Shown: positions 37,502 to 49,440 of the stretch, piece by piece
How the letters are laid out: every line of letters begins with the position of its first letter
Position numbering within the stretch: the first letter of the stretch is position 1
NCBI GenBank assembly: GCA_027422505.1
Contig: JAPQWV010000005.1
Span: forward strand, 7,135,501-7,199,500
DNA from: Craterostigma plantagineum
Taxonomy: Eukaryota > Streptophyta > Magnoliopsida > Lamiales > Linderniaceae
Reading direction: 5' to 3'
DNA: 64,000 nucleotides
Made by a program: the position numbers and the translations under genes
Notes under the pieces: model-generated
Told to the model about the DNA's origin: nothing
The model's database searches: none
What the model saw: only the letters and a program-made list of their open reading frames with translations

Positions 37502-37579
37502 AATCCATCCCAGAATCGTATGGGATCGATCTGCTCATGCGAAACGTGACGGAACCCATACGGACCTACGCAACTTTGG

Positions 37580-37803
37580 CAGGGCCGGTTTTTCATTTTT
37601 GGAGGCCCTGTTCTGGCCCAAAATATTAAAGTCCATTTAATATTTTTTTCTTTGTGTTGCCCTATTGTGATCTATTTGGCCTATTTTAATAATTTTTTTA
37701 AAAAATACAGCTCATTTTAAATGAGTGTGGCCCTCTATTAGACTGGGTCGGATTTGTGGCCCTGTGCAGTAGGCCTGGATGCACAGGCCAAAATCCGGCC
37801 CTG
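37580..37803. mobile_element. hAT-type MITE, 8-bp target duplication
   Basis: The ends cagggccgg and ccggccctg are perfect inverse copies, flanked by aactttgg (37572-37579) and gactttgg (37804-37811), an 8-bp duplication with one change. It is 224 bp long with no coding content. Confidence 0.85.
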
Positions 37804-37811
37804 GACTTTGG

Positions 37812-39830
37812 CGACCTGATTAGCAGCACCCTTCGGGATTCTGTCGACGAAGGTTGTTGGCTCACGGTGTTCTTCCTCGTCGTCAGGACGGGGAGCACCT
37901 TGAGGGCTCGTGCTGCTCGTCGGAGGCTTAGGAGTAGGCGAGGGTTTAGACGGGAAAGAGGATGAGAGTGGCGACGGACGGTGAATCGTCGTAAATGTAA
38001 GGAGGCGTTTGAACGAGATGAAGAGGTGTGATTGCTTTTTACTTCATATGTCGGTCTTTTATCAGTGTTTGTTGGTGAATTTTAATCAGTCATTTATTGT
38101 GCCGATTAAAATATAACAAACTTTTTTATAAATTGCCAGAGTATAGCATTATCTCGTATATTTCTCATATTATGGTGTCCTTTAATGTTAATTGTTAATA
38201 CATTTGTTATGCGTTAACAAAAACATATTATGTTTTATATATTTAAAATTAAATTTTTTCGTAGTTTATATGATTATTTTCTATTTATCAGTATTGTTTT
38301 TGTTTGCATATTTTTTATAAAAATTTCAAGTAATTTTTTGGTTAATAAATTATATAGCTTTTCATCAATATGTTATGATAATTTCTCAATTGAGCGACTG
38401 TCAGTCATTAGAAACATTCACTTTGCACTACTGGTTGTCATCTGAAAGTTTTTATTATTTAGAATACACGACTGGGATATTATATTGGGGCATATCGAAT
38501 AAAAATCATTTGTCACGATGTATCATGAAATATTATGATTATGTCTACTGACTCTTATAAGTCATTCTCATTATGGCATTCTTACGCATTTTAACAATAT
38601 GTTTGGCATTCATTATAATAAACAACTGAAATATTATTATAGTGCAGATTATTGTTACATGTATAAAAGGAACGGCGTATATAGTCCAAATGTTTTGAAT
38701 CAGTTGAAGTCGTCCAAAAATTTCCTACAGTCTTGTAAATCTTCACCAGTAGTGTGGTTTCATATATTTGTCTTGGTATGCTACTGTTCATTATTAATAT
38801 TTACTCTTGTGTATTTATTTATGTCAGTAGTGCAAACTTTGGGTTTTTTTAGCGAAAGGATGGCGAGTAAATATTTGTGCAAGATACAGTTAAATCTCTA
38901 TCAGTTGTGCAATTTAGATATTTCTCATGAATATAAAACTTCGTAAATAAATTTGTAAGAGCTGTCTATGTCTTTATTTGTAATGTATCCTCTTATATTT
39001 TTAATACATGTTGACTTATCTTTTTAATACATGTGACAAAATAATTAATTTTACTATTACAATATAAATATTCATATTAAATTTATTGCACGGCAGCCAT
39101 TCATTAGAAACATTCCATCGACACGACTGAGAAATACTAATAAGCTTCGATGTCACTTAGAAATGTATTGTCCGACTCCAATAATTTTTAACGTAATAAA
39201 TCCAAACACAGAAAAATGAGATGGTGAGCATACATAACGTTCTATGGTGGACAACGACATGGCCATTATTACGTCCAAACAACTAGAGGGAAACTGGTAA
39301 GATCCAAACTGCACATTGGAGGAGTTGTATGAATTTACTCGCAACTTCAAAGAGATTGATGGTTGGTTCATGGTTGTTTCAAGCAGTTTATTGATTTTTT
39401 TTCACTTGTTTTATTTTAATGCCAATGTGGGTAGGTCTGAAACTTGTATATTCTGCCTCTTTTTCCACACACACACACACACACACGCAGATTTACTGCT
39501 GCGTTGATTGAGGAAAAAAAAAAACATAAATTGGGAGCGTACAATGGAGTAGGAGGACCCTAGCATGTCACCGAGCGAGACTTAACGAGCTTTGAAGAAA
39601 CAACTTTTCAAAAGGTTCAATTGAACTTTAATACAACTCTAACGAAAATGTCATTAATCGTAAGCGATGAAAAGAAAATAAAACCATTCCAAATAGATGA
39701 TCATAAGGGGACAGTCTTTGGATGGTGTTGATCGCAACAGAGAACTTACAAATAACACATAAAAAATGCAAGCCAATCCAAAAATAAGGAACAAGACCAA
39801 TATGGCTAGGAAAAGAACAAACAAGGAACC
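37812..39830. other. AT-rich stretch with dispersed repeats
   Basis: No gene. The phrase cattagaaacatt recurs at 38407, 39103 and 55911, and the agtagtgcaaa type word occurs at 38826, so pieces of a dispersed repeat family lie here. A short AC run lies at 39468-39485. Small open frames look like chance. Confidence 0.4.
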
Positions 39831-40214
39831 TCACCCAATGGAGAAGAGACAGATGGGATGGAACCAGCAATGGTCATGGGACTGTGGGCCCAGAACGAAT
39901 TTGTAACTCTTCATCACCGTCAAACCTGGCACCACCGCTTCGTCCGCTTGGCCGACGAGATTGTTCTTCTCCTTTCGAAAAACATTTGAATCGAAGGCGC
40001 ACACGTCTATCATCAAATGCGGCTTACGGGTCCAACGATCGACATGGCTCCATGCGATGCAGAAACGATCGGATGACAGCCAAGCCATTCCGCTTCCTCT
40101 GCTGGGACAGGTATAATTTCTCCATTGTAACCACGGATAAGTTAGCCGTTGATCAAGCCCATCATCTACCCGTGCACCCCACTCCCTCAAGAACAAGCCA
40201 TCCTTAACCAACAT
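39831..40214 (-). CDS. Unrecognised open frame, possibly a captured gene fragment
   Basis: The frame encodes 127 residues, including LREWGARVDDGLDQRL and MAWLSSDRFCIAWSHVDRW. I do not recognise a family. The block 39860-40450 is richer in G and C than its surroundings, and a further frame upstream on the same strand (about 40215-40420, SFGFWGTLDICEMIIRGRLP) may belong with it. The block sits directly outside the left arm of the large inverted repeat. It could be an exon captured by a transposon or chance. Confidence 0.25.
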   Translation of the reverse strand: MLVKDGLFLREWGARVDDGLDQRLTYPWLQWRNYTCPSRGSGMAWLSSDRFCIAWSHVDRWTRKPHLMIDVCAFDSNVFRKEKNNLVGQADEAVVPGLTVMKSYKFVLGPQSHDHCWFHPICLFSIG

Positions 40215-40546
40215 GCGACGCGGAAAATAATAAGATTCGAATCTGCTTTATGCCGGAATACACCCAACCGGCGCCCGAGTTCACATATCCCGTGAAGGGA
40301 AGGCGTCCTCGTATTATCATCTCACAGATGTCTAGCGTTCCCCAAAATCCGAAGCTGCCCTCGTGCTCCCAACGGATGTTCCTTCGTCTCGATCCTACGG
40401 ACCGCCGAAAAACTGTTCCAAGTTACTATAACGCCTCAGTGGTAGTGACCAATGTCATTTGAAGGCAAGCTAAGCAGAAATATCGTAATTTCCACAAGAA
40501 CTGCAGAAAATTTCCATATTCGCAGCAGTCACTTCAAATATTCACA

Positions 40547-42988
40547 TAAAATTGAGGACTGTCCGATCAAGATGTTTTCAGTGGCTATGAACAGCTTAGG
40601 AAATCAGCTTTCAAAACGAAGACAAGTTTCCAATCAATCGGAGCAGCATAGACGGGTTAAAACTAAGAAAACCAGCAGCTGCGCCAGCCGGATTTTTCCA
40701 AAATAGCAAATATTGAAAGTTTCAGGTTCGCATGATCAACTTCCGTAATAAATCGTAGAAGCATCCAATCAAGCCGATTCCAGAGGCTACGGAAAGCTGA
40801 AGACCTTATCTTTCACGAAATAAATTTCGAAAGAATCAGAGCATGATAACTAGGTCAAATTCGTTGAAAACAGAAGCTGCGCACGAATTTCCTTGTCAAA
40901 TAAACCGAACCCTAACATGCTTGTAGATAGCGATGGAAGTGAGATTAGAGCAGATCATACCTTGCTAACCTTAAATCGGTCAAGGACAGTACAAAAGAAA
41001 GCTCAAAGGTTCCTTTTTTTGCTTGGTTTTCTTGTTCCCGGTTCGTCACCTTTTTTATTTTTATTTTTCTTCTCACACCGTTACTTTCTTATGATGGAAG
41101 AAAAATATAAGAATGAGAAACAAGATGCTAGAACCACAATTGGGCTGGGCTATAAAACCATTTGGATTGAACGATCTATTTCGAATTGGGCTTTGGGCTT
41201 CAAGAAGTTGATTTTGGGGATACCTACCCATCAACTTATTATACCATTTTATTGACATTATTAGTGCATCTCCAACGCACCCTATTCATGGCGTTAAACT
41301 CCAAGTTTGGCGTTTGAACCTCTCCAATCGTACTCTAAACTGCACGCCATCGCTGGAGGAGACTACAGTGCCCTGCTGTATAACGCGGGCTACTGTTCAA
41401 ACGCCAAACATTTTCTTTTTTATTTTTCCTTTTTCTGTTTCTTTTCCATTTCGAATTTTGTTTGCAATATGTTATATTACTTTTTGTTTTTCGATTTACA
41501 TGGGGAAGCAACAGGGTCGAGCTTGTGGTGTTATTGACAGTGGAGAGTTCAAGCAAGAAGACGATAATGGGGGAATAGATGAGAAAATTGGGGAAGAATT
41601 GATCAAAATTACATCTTTTTTTTAAAAAGAGGATTTCATTTCATAAACCTAAATGGACAAAAAGTATAATAGAGCAACATATTACAACATATTCGATTAT
41701 TTCTATTGCGTAGAAGACCGGTGATAGCATGTCCATTCTCAAGCCCCAAAAAGGAAAGGATACGCTCCCACGAGGGGAGGGGAGGCTCCCACAGAGGGGA
41801 GAAAAACTCATACAAAGGGGAGAAAATTCCATAAAGGAGATTTCTCAATAATTAATATATATCATCAAACTCCAACTTTCTAAACAGCAGAGAATTTCCC
41901 TCTCTCTCTATCCTCCAAAACCCTACACTCAACAGCCGTCTCCGAACAATTCTTCTTCCTCCCCCTCCTCCCCTAACGGAGGTTGGGGAGCCCATTTCCT
42001 ACTTTTTTTCTGTTTCTGTTTTGTATTAAATAAATAATTGGAGAGAGAAGTGACGGTTTTGGCGTCGACGAGCTCCAGTGGTGGTGGATCTGGCGGCGAC
42101 GAGCTCCGACGGTGGTGGATCAAAATTACAACTATACCCATGAAAATACAGTTATACACATAAACAATTAAAATTGCAAAAAAGTTGCCTGGAAGTGCAA
42201 TAGCATGAGTTAAATATTACTTTTAATATATTTTCAATAACTTTGTTTAATTTGATGGTAAACCACATTATTGTTATTATTTTGCATAATCTTTACAATA
42301 TTATTTTACTCATTTTAGGTTTTTTTTAGTATACTTCATTTTATCAAAAACAATTAATACTTTTTAAAAATCACACAAAAATTAAGGATTGTAAAAATGA
42401 CTTAATGTTCTTATTCATTGAATGTCATATTTCTCGGAAGTTGAATTATTTTTTTCCAAAACATTTATTTTTAAATTACATTTCAACAATTAAGTTAATC
42501 TAAGCACTATTAAAACATAAGCACTATTAAAACATAATCCTTATAATTATGTTTAATTTTGGTGACCATAAAAATATTGCAAGTTGGTTATTTTATTATT
42601 TAAATAATTCTCCAATTATAATGTTTCATTATATATATTAATTAATGAAAAAATATATATTGAGAATTTTATTCAATAGAGGAAAATATAGAGAGAATGA
42701 TTGGAGTTTGATGATACTATTCATACTGTGTATATGAAGGAATCGAACTGTAGCAACTCTATAGGTAGAGGAATGGTTGGAGATGGCCTATACCAAGATG
42801 ACAGTTGATATGATAGTTACATTAATTGGAATAGTTATTTGAGCATTCTTTAGTATGATTTTCATATTTCTTGGTATATTACAGGAATTTGATGGTCTAC
42901 TTTTCTGTAGAATTGATCTTTATCAATTGGTATAATAGGTTCGTCTGGTATTATGTTATGTGCTTTAGTATAATAATTTGATTTCACA
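40547..42988. repeat. Large inverted repeat, left arm (interrupted)
   Basis: The arm sequence is 40547-41263 plus 42791-42988. Matching segments in reverse complement are 53946-53674, 53420-53222, 45320-45153, 44398-44350 and 44349-44157. Sample pairs are ggctatgaacagcttaggaa with ttcctaagctgttcatagcc, and gaagttgattttggg with cccaaaatcaacttc. The insertion at 41264-42788 interrupts this arm. The arms are clearly diverged from each other, so the duplication is old. The block from about 42860 is TATACCA-rich. Confidence 0.88.
41264..42788. mobile_element. 1.5-kb element with TA target duplication
   Basis: The left end gtgcatctccaacg and the right end ggttggagatggcc are short inverted ends. 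The flanks are TA on both sides (41262-41263 and 42789-42790). The other palindrome arm (44340-44360) shows the unoccupied site, gacattattataccaag when read in reverse complement, which proves the insertion. Inside are a GC-rich patch with a tandem pair of about 31 bp (gcgacgagctccgacggtgg type, 42060-42121), repeats of the type aggggag (41775-41825) and AT-rich DNA. No transposase. The TA duplication fits Tc1/mariner-type elements, but the ends are not the usual Stowaway ends. Confidence 0.8.
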
Positions 42989-44156
42989 AGAAAAGAACAC
43001 ACTTGGAGGAAGAAATAGAAACCTAAGAATCCACAAGAGAACACCCTTAAGAATCCAAACAAAGCAAAATCCCGGCGGAAAAACCTTGACAAAAATGGGA
43101 GAACACGAAGCACTTCTCAGACATAGAAAATAAACAACTTCAAATGAAAATAGTTTCAGAAGCTTACATTTTTATCAGTTTCACCAGTTGGTCTGAAAAT
43201 TTTATCTTATTTTTCCTAACCTCAATAGCAACGAAAATTCTTAACTTACTTTCTCACCAAAAGTCTGCAAAAAAAAATGCAAGAAGAAATAAACAAAACA
43301 ATAATAAGAAGCATGTACAAAAACATATATCCTATAAACGGAAGGAAAAACAAAATGCCCACAAGCAAAGTAGTTTAAACAAAGATTCCGTGGTCACGGG
43401 ATAAATCTACCAGAAACAACTAAATATCAAGCAAGTATATGGAATAATAACAAAGGAAAATCGATTTCTTACGCTTAATCAAGCAAGTACTGAGTTGTAT
43501 GGAGAATTCAAGAGGACATGTAAGAGATGAAGTTGAAAGTTGGTTATGAAGATCAGTTCTGTTTTTTTATGTGTTTAAGTTAGTAACGCCGTGTTATTAT
43601 TAAAATCGTTATCGTTATTTATGTTTTCTTACTTACGTTTAGTGGGCCTACGCCTAAGTTTTAATTGTATTTTGGGAAAATTTCCTTTCCGTTGCTTTCA
43701 AAATTCCACTTAAATACCACTTCCATTTTTTTTCCTCTTAAGTACCAATATACAAAAAAAATTCCTATTTTGTAATGAAAAGATGAAACTAGCCTTAAAT
43801 GACTCAGAAAAACTGTATGATTATTATATCAACTGTAGTCAGTATTCAAACAAGAAAGCACGTTATTATACCGAAAATATTATTTTACCGCCAAATAATG
43901 TTATACAATCTTAATATATGAAGTGTTTTTCGCTTTAGTCAAACATCACTATTATACCAACAAAAATTATACCTATAGAATACTCAATTAACTATTCCAG
44001 TAAATCTAACGATTATACCAACTGTACAAAAAATTAAACCAACAAAAGTACCAATTATACCATTGATACTAACAAATTTTATCGACAATTATACAACAGA
44101 TCCAGTTTTATACAAAGAAACGTTAACATTATACCAACAGAATAATCAAGTTAACT
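42989..44156. other. Loop of the inverted repeat; TATACCA-rich second half
   Basis: 42989-43660 has no recognised content. From 43674 (gggaaaatttcctttccgttg ... ccacttaaataccac) the sequence matches the element edge at 26773, followed by ATTATACCA words up to 44400, as in the arrays at 26.9-29.1 kb. Confidence 0.6.
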
Positions 44157-44411
44157 CTTCTAGGAAATCAAATTATTATACGCACATAACATAATACCAT
44201 CAGAAGTACCTACTATACCAATAGATAAAGATCAATTCTACAGAAAATTATACCATCAGATTCCTATAATATACCAAGAAATACGAAAATCATACTAAAA
44301 GAATGCTTAAATATTTATTCCGATAAATGTAACTATCATATCAACTGTCATCTTGGTATAATAATGTCAATAAAATGGTATAATAAGTTGATCGGTAGTT
44401 ATGCTCAAAAG

Positions 44412-45074
44412 TAGGGGTGTGCGTGGTGCGATTTTGGACGATTTTCGGCCAATTCCACACCAAAGCGCTATATGCGGTTTTTTGAAAAAAAAAATTCTTA
44501 AATAGCGGTTTTGAAAAAATAAACCACACGTGCGGTGTTGAGTGGTTTTTTGCGGCTGCGGTCTGATTACAGTTTTTAACTGGTTGACTAAAATACTTAT
44601 ATTTTATCGAATGATATACCATTACTTAACGAGTAAACGAGGAATCAACACGCATACTACTACAGTACAACTAAACTAATGCACAATAATAAAATCATAA
44701 TGTACGGCCCAATATGAAACTTTGAATATAAATATTGAGTTAATCACTTATTAAGTATTTTTAGTATTATCTAAACTTAATATATATTGGCTTTTGTTCT
44801 AATAAAAATATATTTACTACTATAAAACATAATGCGTATATATAATTAATATATAACTAGCATTAAACAAAGTTAGATATGAAAAGTATCAATATTCAAG
44901 TATCGTGCGTTTTGGTTCGGTGTGGTTTGTACCAAAACTCAGCACCGAACCATTATTGGTGCGGTTTTATTAAATAAAATAAAATCGCTGTTTAGACGGT
45001 TAAATGTGTGGTATGGTGTGGTGCGGTACGATGCGGGCGCTTCGGGCGGTTTTTTAAAATCGTTGCACACCCGA
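44412..45074. mobile_element. hAT-like MITE, near-perfect 8-bp target duplication
   Basis: The left end taggggtgtgcg and the right end gcacacccga are imperfect inverse copies. The flanks are ctcaaaag (44404-44411) and ctaaaaag (45075-45082). The interior has tgcggttttt-type words and matching inverse segments (44925-45060). No coding frame. Confidence 0.75.
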
Positions 45075-45320
45075 CTAAAAAGCAATCTGCACGCTATGAT
45101 ATTGCTATAAATATATTTTGGTATAATATTTAAAGTACAATATCTGGCCCAAAATCAACTTCTTGAAGCCCAAAGCCCAATTCGAAATAGATTGTTCAAT
45201 CCAAATGGTTTTATAGCCCAGCCCAATTGTGGTTCTAGCATTTCTTTCTCATTAGTCTTATGTTTCTTCCATCATAAGAAAGTAACGTGTGAGAAAAGAA
45301 AAGGAGGCGAACCGTGAACG

Positions 45321-46103
45321 GGGATAATTTAACAAAAGGGAGTAAAAAACAGACATTTTAAAAAAAAAGGGAGTCAATACAAGTCAATTCAATAAAAGGG
45401 AGTGGATTTAATTAACTAACTAACCATTAACCATTAACTTAATTAAATATATCGTTTTTAATAAAAAAAAAAAACACGAACTAACGAACCAAGAAAACAG
45501 AATTCGAGCAAAAAAACGAGCAAATACCGAATCATCCAACCGATATCCACTAGATCCGGACTACACAAGATCGAAGATCGCGTTACGATCTTCAACGAAT
45601 TACAGTAAGTGCCATTTCGACATTTGCAATTTCTTTAAACTCGGGCATTGCAAGGATTAAGTTCGTTTTAACCACATTATACATTTTGCGTATCGGGAAT
45701 TTCATTTTCGCATCAGTGGGTAGTTGTGGTTAGCATTTTTACGGTCGATCTGAGTGAATTTGAAGGAAAATGCCGATTATACGATTATTCGAACATTATA
45801 TTCGAGTTTCTTTATGCTCGAAAGCGTTGTTCAAATAACTACTTTTCTAAATTTTAAGTTCAGTATATCATATTCGGGAAGATAATTTATTCGAACACAA
45901 CTCTCGAGTTTTTATTTGTTCGGAAAAGTTGTTCGAATAAGCTTTTTTCAACTTATTGGAGTGGCTCGTTAGATTATTTATCCGAATAACCTTTCCGAGT
46001 TTGATTTCACTCATACAATCTACTCGAATAATATTTCCTTTCGAATATTTATTTTATTCGAATATTTCATTTGATTTTAATTTTAATTTTTTTTATATAG
46101 GTT
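45321..46103 (+). promoter_or_regulatory. MULE left end and leader of the transposase gene
   Basis: Holds the repeated aaaagggagt motif (45334-45410), then a probable leader with a donor (ttacagtaagtg, 45601-45612) and an acceptor (tatatag, ending 46100) directly before the ATG. The leader intron is dense in attcgaa/ttcgagt words. Confidence 0.55.
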
Positions 46104-48315
46104 ATGCCGACAAGCATCATGATTGATTACGATGGAGAGTGGATAATTGGAGATGATAACAAATATAGTTGGGTTCCAAGAATGGGAACAAAGTTAATGC
46201 CCATTGGGTTCGATGGTGATTGTTGTTCGTTGGCGGATCTGCGAAACGAAATATATGAGTCTATTAATGTAAGCGGGAGGCCGGATTTAAAGTTGAGCTA
46301 TCAAGTATGTATGAGAGGTATGGAAGGCCGTGCTCCTTTGTATATAAGGAATGATAGAGAGTTGAAGGGTTACATTTACTTAGGGGGTCCAATGGATAGA
46401 CCGATTCTATATGTGGAAATCGGACTCCCTACGACACTTCGACGTCAAACTCGTGCGGACGATGAAGTTACTCCTCTTCCAGTTGAGGTTCGTAGCGGCG
46501 GAAGCGGTTACAACGATGATTATTTTGATCGTATCATCGACTTCGGGGGTGAGGGTCACGACGTGAATTATGGGGGTGAGGGTCTCGATGAAGCGATAGT
46601 GCACGTCAACTTTGATGAGAATGTTGTTGCACGGCAGAACGTGCACATCAATTTTGATGGCGTAATCGAAGAAAATGCACAAGAGGATGAGGAGGACAAT
46701 GAGGAGGAAAATGCGATTATTCCTAGTGATCGGTATTCTTTTACGGATGGTTCCACCATGAAAGTCGGTGATGAATTTGAGGATAAGAGGGCTGCCAAGA
46801 AGAGGATCCAAAGAGTTGCCGTAGATGCATCCTTCGAGCTCCGGAGCGTAAAATCTTCCCGATCGGTCTATGCCGTGAAATGCAAAGAGGAAGGATGTAG
46901 TTGGAGGATATGGACGGCAAGGATTAAGGATACGTCCGTATTTTCGATTCGTACGTATTGCAACACCCATACGTGCGACCTTGCAAATCGGAACGCGAGA
47001 CCTACTCAAGCATCATCGTCCTCTATGAGTGATATGCTGCTTGAATCTTTTCAGGGCTCTACAAGTACACCGGCGCCTAAACTAATTCGAACAATGATGA
47101 GAAATCGTGAGATTGAAGTTTCATACTTCAAAGCATGGAAAGGGGGCATGTTAGCCCAAAATGCAATGAAAGGTGACCCCGACGAGAGTTATAAGTTGTT
47201 GCCGTCGTACTTGTCAACATTGAAAAGGTTGAATCCGGGTACCATAGTAGGTCTATATCTAGACGACGAGCGGAGATTTAAACATGTATTCATATCCCTT
47301 GGTGCTTGTATTGCGGGATACTGTCATATGAGGAAGGTCGTTTGCATCGACGGCACTTGGTTGAAAGGAAAGTATACCGGTACGTTACTCGTTGCATCGG
47401 CAGAGGATGGCGACACCCATCAGTTTCCTCTAGCGTGGGGCATAATTGACGATGTAGAGTCGATAGAATCGTGGACGTGGTTTTTGAACGAGCTCTTGGC
47501 AGTCGTACCCAATGAGGAAGATCTTGTTATCATCTCCGACAGGCTGCTTCAATCAAAGTCGGCGTTGCAAACGTACAAGCAATGAGCGACTGAGATGTTC
47601 ATGCGGATTGCTAAACTGTACAAGCAATGTGACTTTGATTCACAGTATAAGGATTTTGAGAAAAAGTTTCCCGCGGCACATGCGTATTTGGAAGCAAATG
47701 CTTCTAAGGAACGATGGAGTCCGGGCTTATTCTCCGATAACTCGCTATAACATCATGACTACGAACGGAGTCGAATCGATCAATGCAAGACTTCGTGAAG
47801 AGAGAAAGTTACCGATCATTGCGCTTCTGGATTCGATACAGAGGATGACGACTGACTGGTTTGCTAGATACAGACAAAAATCCATACAGGCAACCACACA
47901 GTTTACCCCGACGGTGGAGACAATTATCCGTGAAAGGTATACGCTAAGTCAAGGGTACGAAGTTGGTGAAATCGCTCCGCAAGAATATGATGTCCGATCT
48001 TCAGGGAGTCATGCCGTCGTTAATCTGCAATCGAAGACATGTACGTGCCGCCAATTCGACATCGACAGGATTCCGTGTCCGCATGCAATCGCAGCGAGTC
48101 TACGAGCGAACAAGTCTTTCTATCCGTTGTGTTCGGATTATTACTCTGTGCTAACGTGGCAGTTCGCTTATCATGGACGAGTTTCTCCGGTTCCGGATCA
48201 AGTCGAATGGGATACCGTGGAGGAATTGGTGTTGCCGCCTCAGTTCGTAGCAAGGCGTGGGAGGAGAAAAGAAAGTAGGTTTCCCTCCGTCGGTGAGTTT
48301 GGTCGTAGACGTTAA
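46104..48315 (+). pseudogene. MULE transposase (MuDR type), inactivated
   Basis: From ATG 46104: an N-terminal MuDR-type domain (residues 1-115), an acidic linker, then the plant MuDR DNA-binding zinc domain (KSSRSVYAVKCKEEGCSWRI ... THTC). The MULE core starts VVCIDGTWLKGKYTGTLL with the first catalytic Asp. The second is in IISDR near residue 480. About 40-50 residues with the usual Cys/His signature are missing after it. An in-frame TGA lies at 47583-47585, the same frame continues (MFMRIAKLYKQCDFDSQY) to about 47730, and then a one-base shift leads to TTNGVESINARL (likely third catalytic residue) and the SWIM finger CTCRQFDIDRIPCPHA. It ends at TAA 48313. The protein as it stands cannot be active. 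Confidence 0.92.
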
Positions 48316-49440
48316 ATATTATATTGTAATTTGTTCGAGTGATACGATGTGCTATGGATAGTTTATTTTAAGAGTGTTGGTTATGGGTTCATATTTGGAA
48401 ATCATATTTCGCTATTTAGTCACTGTTTTTCGATTTTTTTATGGAGTTTCGAATAGTTCTAATAGCTTACTCGAATAAAGTTTTGTTTAAAAAACCGGAA
48501 ATGAGCTTATTCAAGTGTTTTTTGAAAATCGAATACATTCCCAAATGTAACTCGAATAGATTATTTTATTATAATAAAAATAATCTGTTAAAAGGTCGAA
48601 AAGGAATTTATTCGAGTGCGTTTGTAAAATCGAAAAGTTCGAATATGTTACTCGGATATTGTATTTTTGTTGATTAAAGAATAATCAAGTAAAGGTCGAA
48701 AAGAAACTATTCGAGTGTTGTTGGAAATCGAATACATTCGGAAATGATATTCGAGAATATTATTTTTATTCGAGTTTTTTCTTGTAAAAATGAAATTATC
48801 ATTATCTCAATATCTCGGTGTTGAAATATCAATATTTCGATGTTTTAGAGCTTTTACAAAGTTAAAATAATTCACTTGATAAACAAAAACGATGTTTGAT
48901 AAAAATCGGGGAATGACGTATGATGGAATGACAAATTGATCGACTTTGTAGAGATGATTATGATAATAATCGAGTATATATCGATTTTTATCAAAATGAT
49001 ATTATATCTTAATTTGATTGCTATAATTTACTTTCATGACTCTGAAACGCACTAGTAATACTAAGATAAGCACACATTGAACATTACATGATAATCGTAA
49101 TAATAATAATTTACATGAATAACTGTTTTTCGATTGAGAATAGAAGTTCGATTTGTTCGGAGATGTTACTCGAATATTGTTTAGAATCGAAGTTCAGATA
49201 TTGCAACTATTCGAGTGATATTGGAAACTCGAATTGACTCGAAGACATTACTCGGATATAGTACTTCTATTCGAGTAACAGAAAAGCTCGAATAACAGTG
49301 AAAATTTTCAACATTTCCTTTCAAATACATTCGTCCAAACATCAACAATTCATCCCAATTCACCCCAATCATCTCAAAATCAATCATTCATCATAAAATC
49401 AACATTTCATACATTTAAAATGAGAAATTACATTGTCAAG
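48316..49440. repeat. Spacer between the MULE genes, dense in ATTCGAGT-type words
   Basis: Between the convergent genes, words of the type ttcgagt, actcgaat and ttcgaata recur every 20-60 bases (48447, 48472, 48551, 48612, 48650, 48706 and on to about 49300). The same words fill 45780-46070 and 52500-53100. No gene. Confidence 0.7.

Noticed and set aside
46407..47009. Minus-strand 200-codon frame opposite the transposase
   Set aside because: It overlaps the conserved MuDR N-terminal and zinc domains coded on the plus strand and shows no family of its own.
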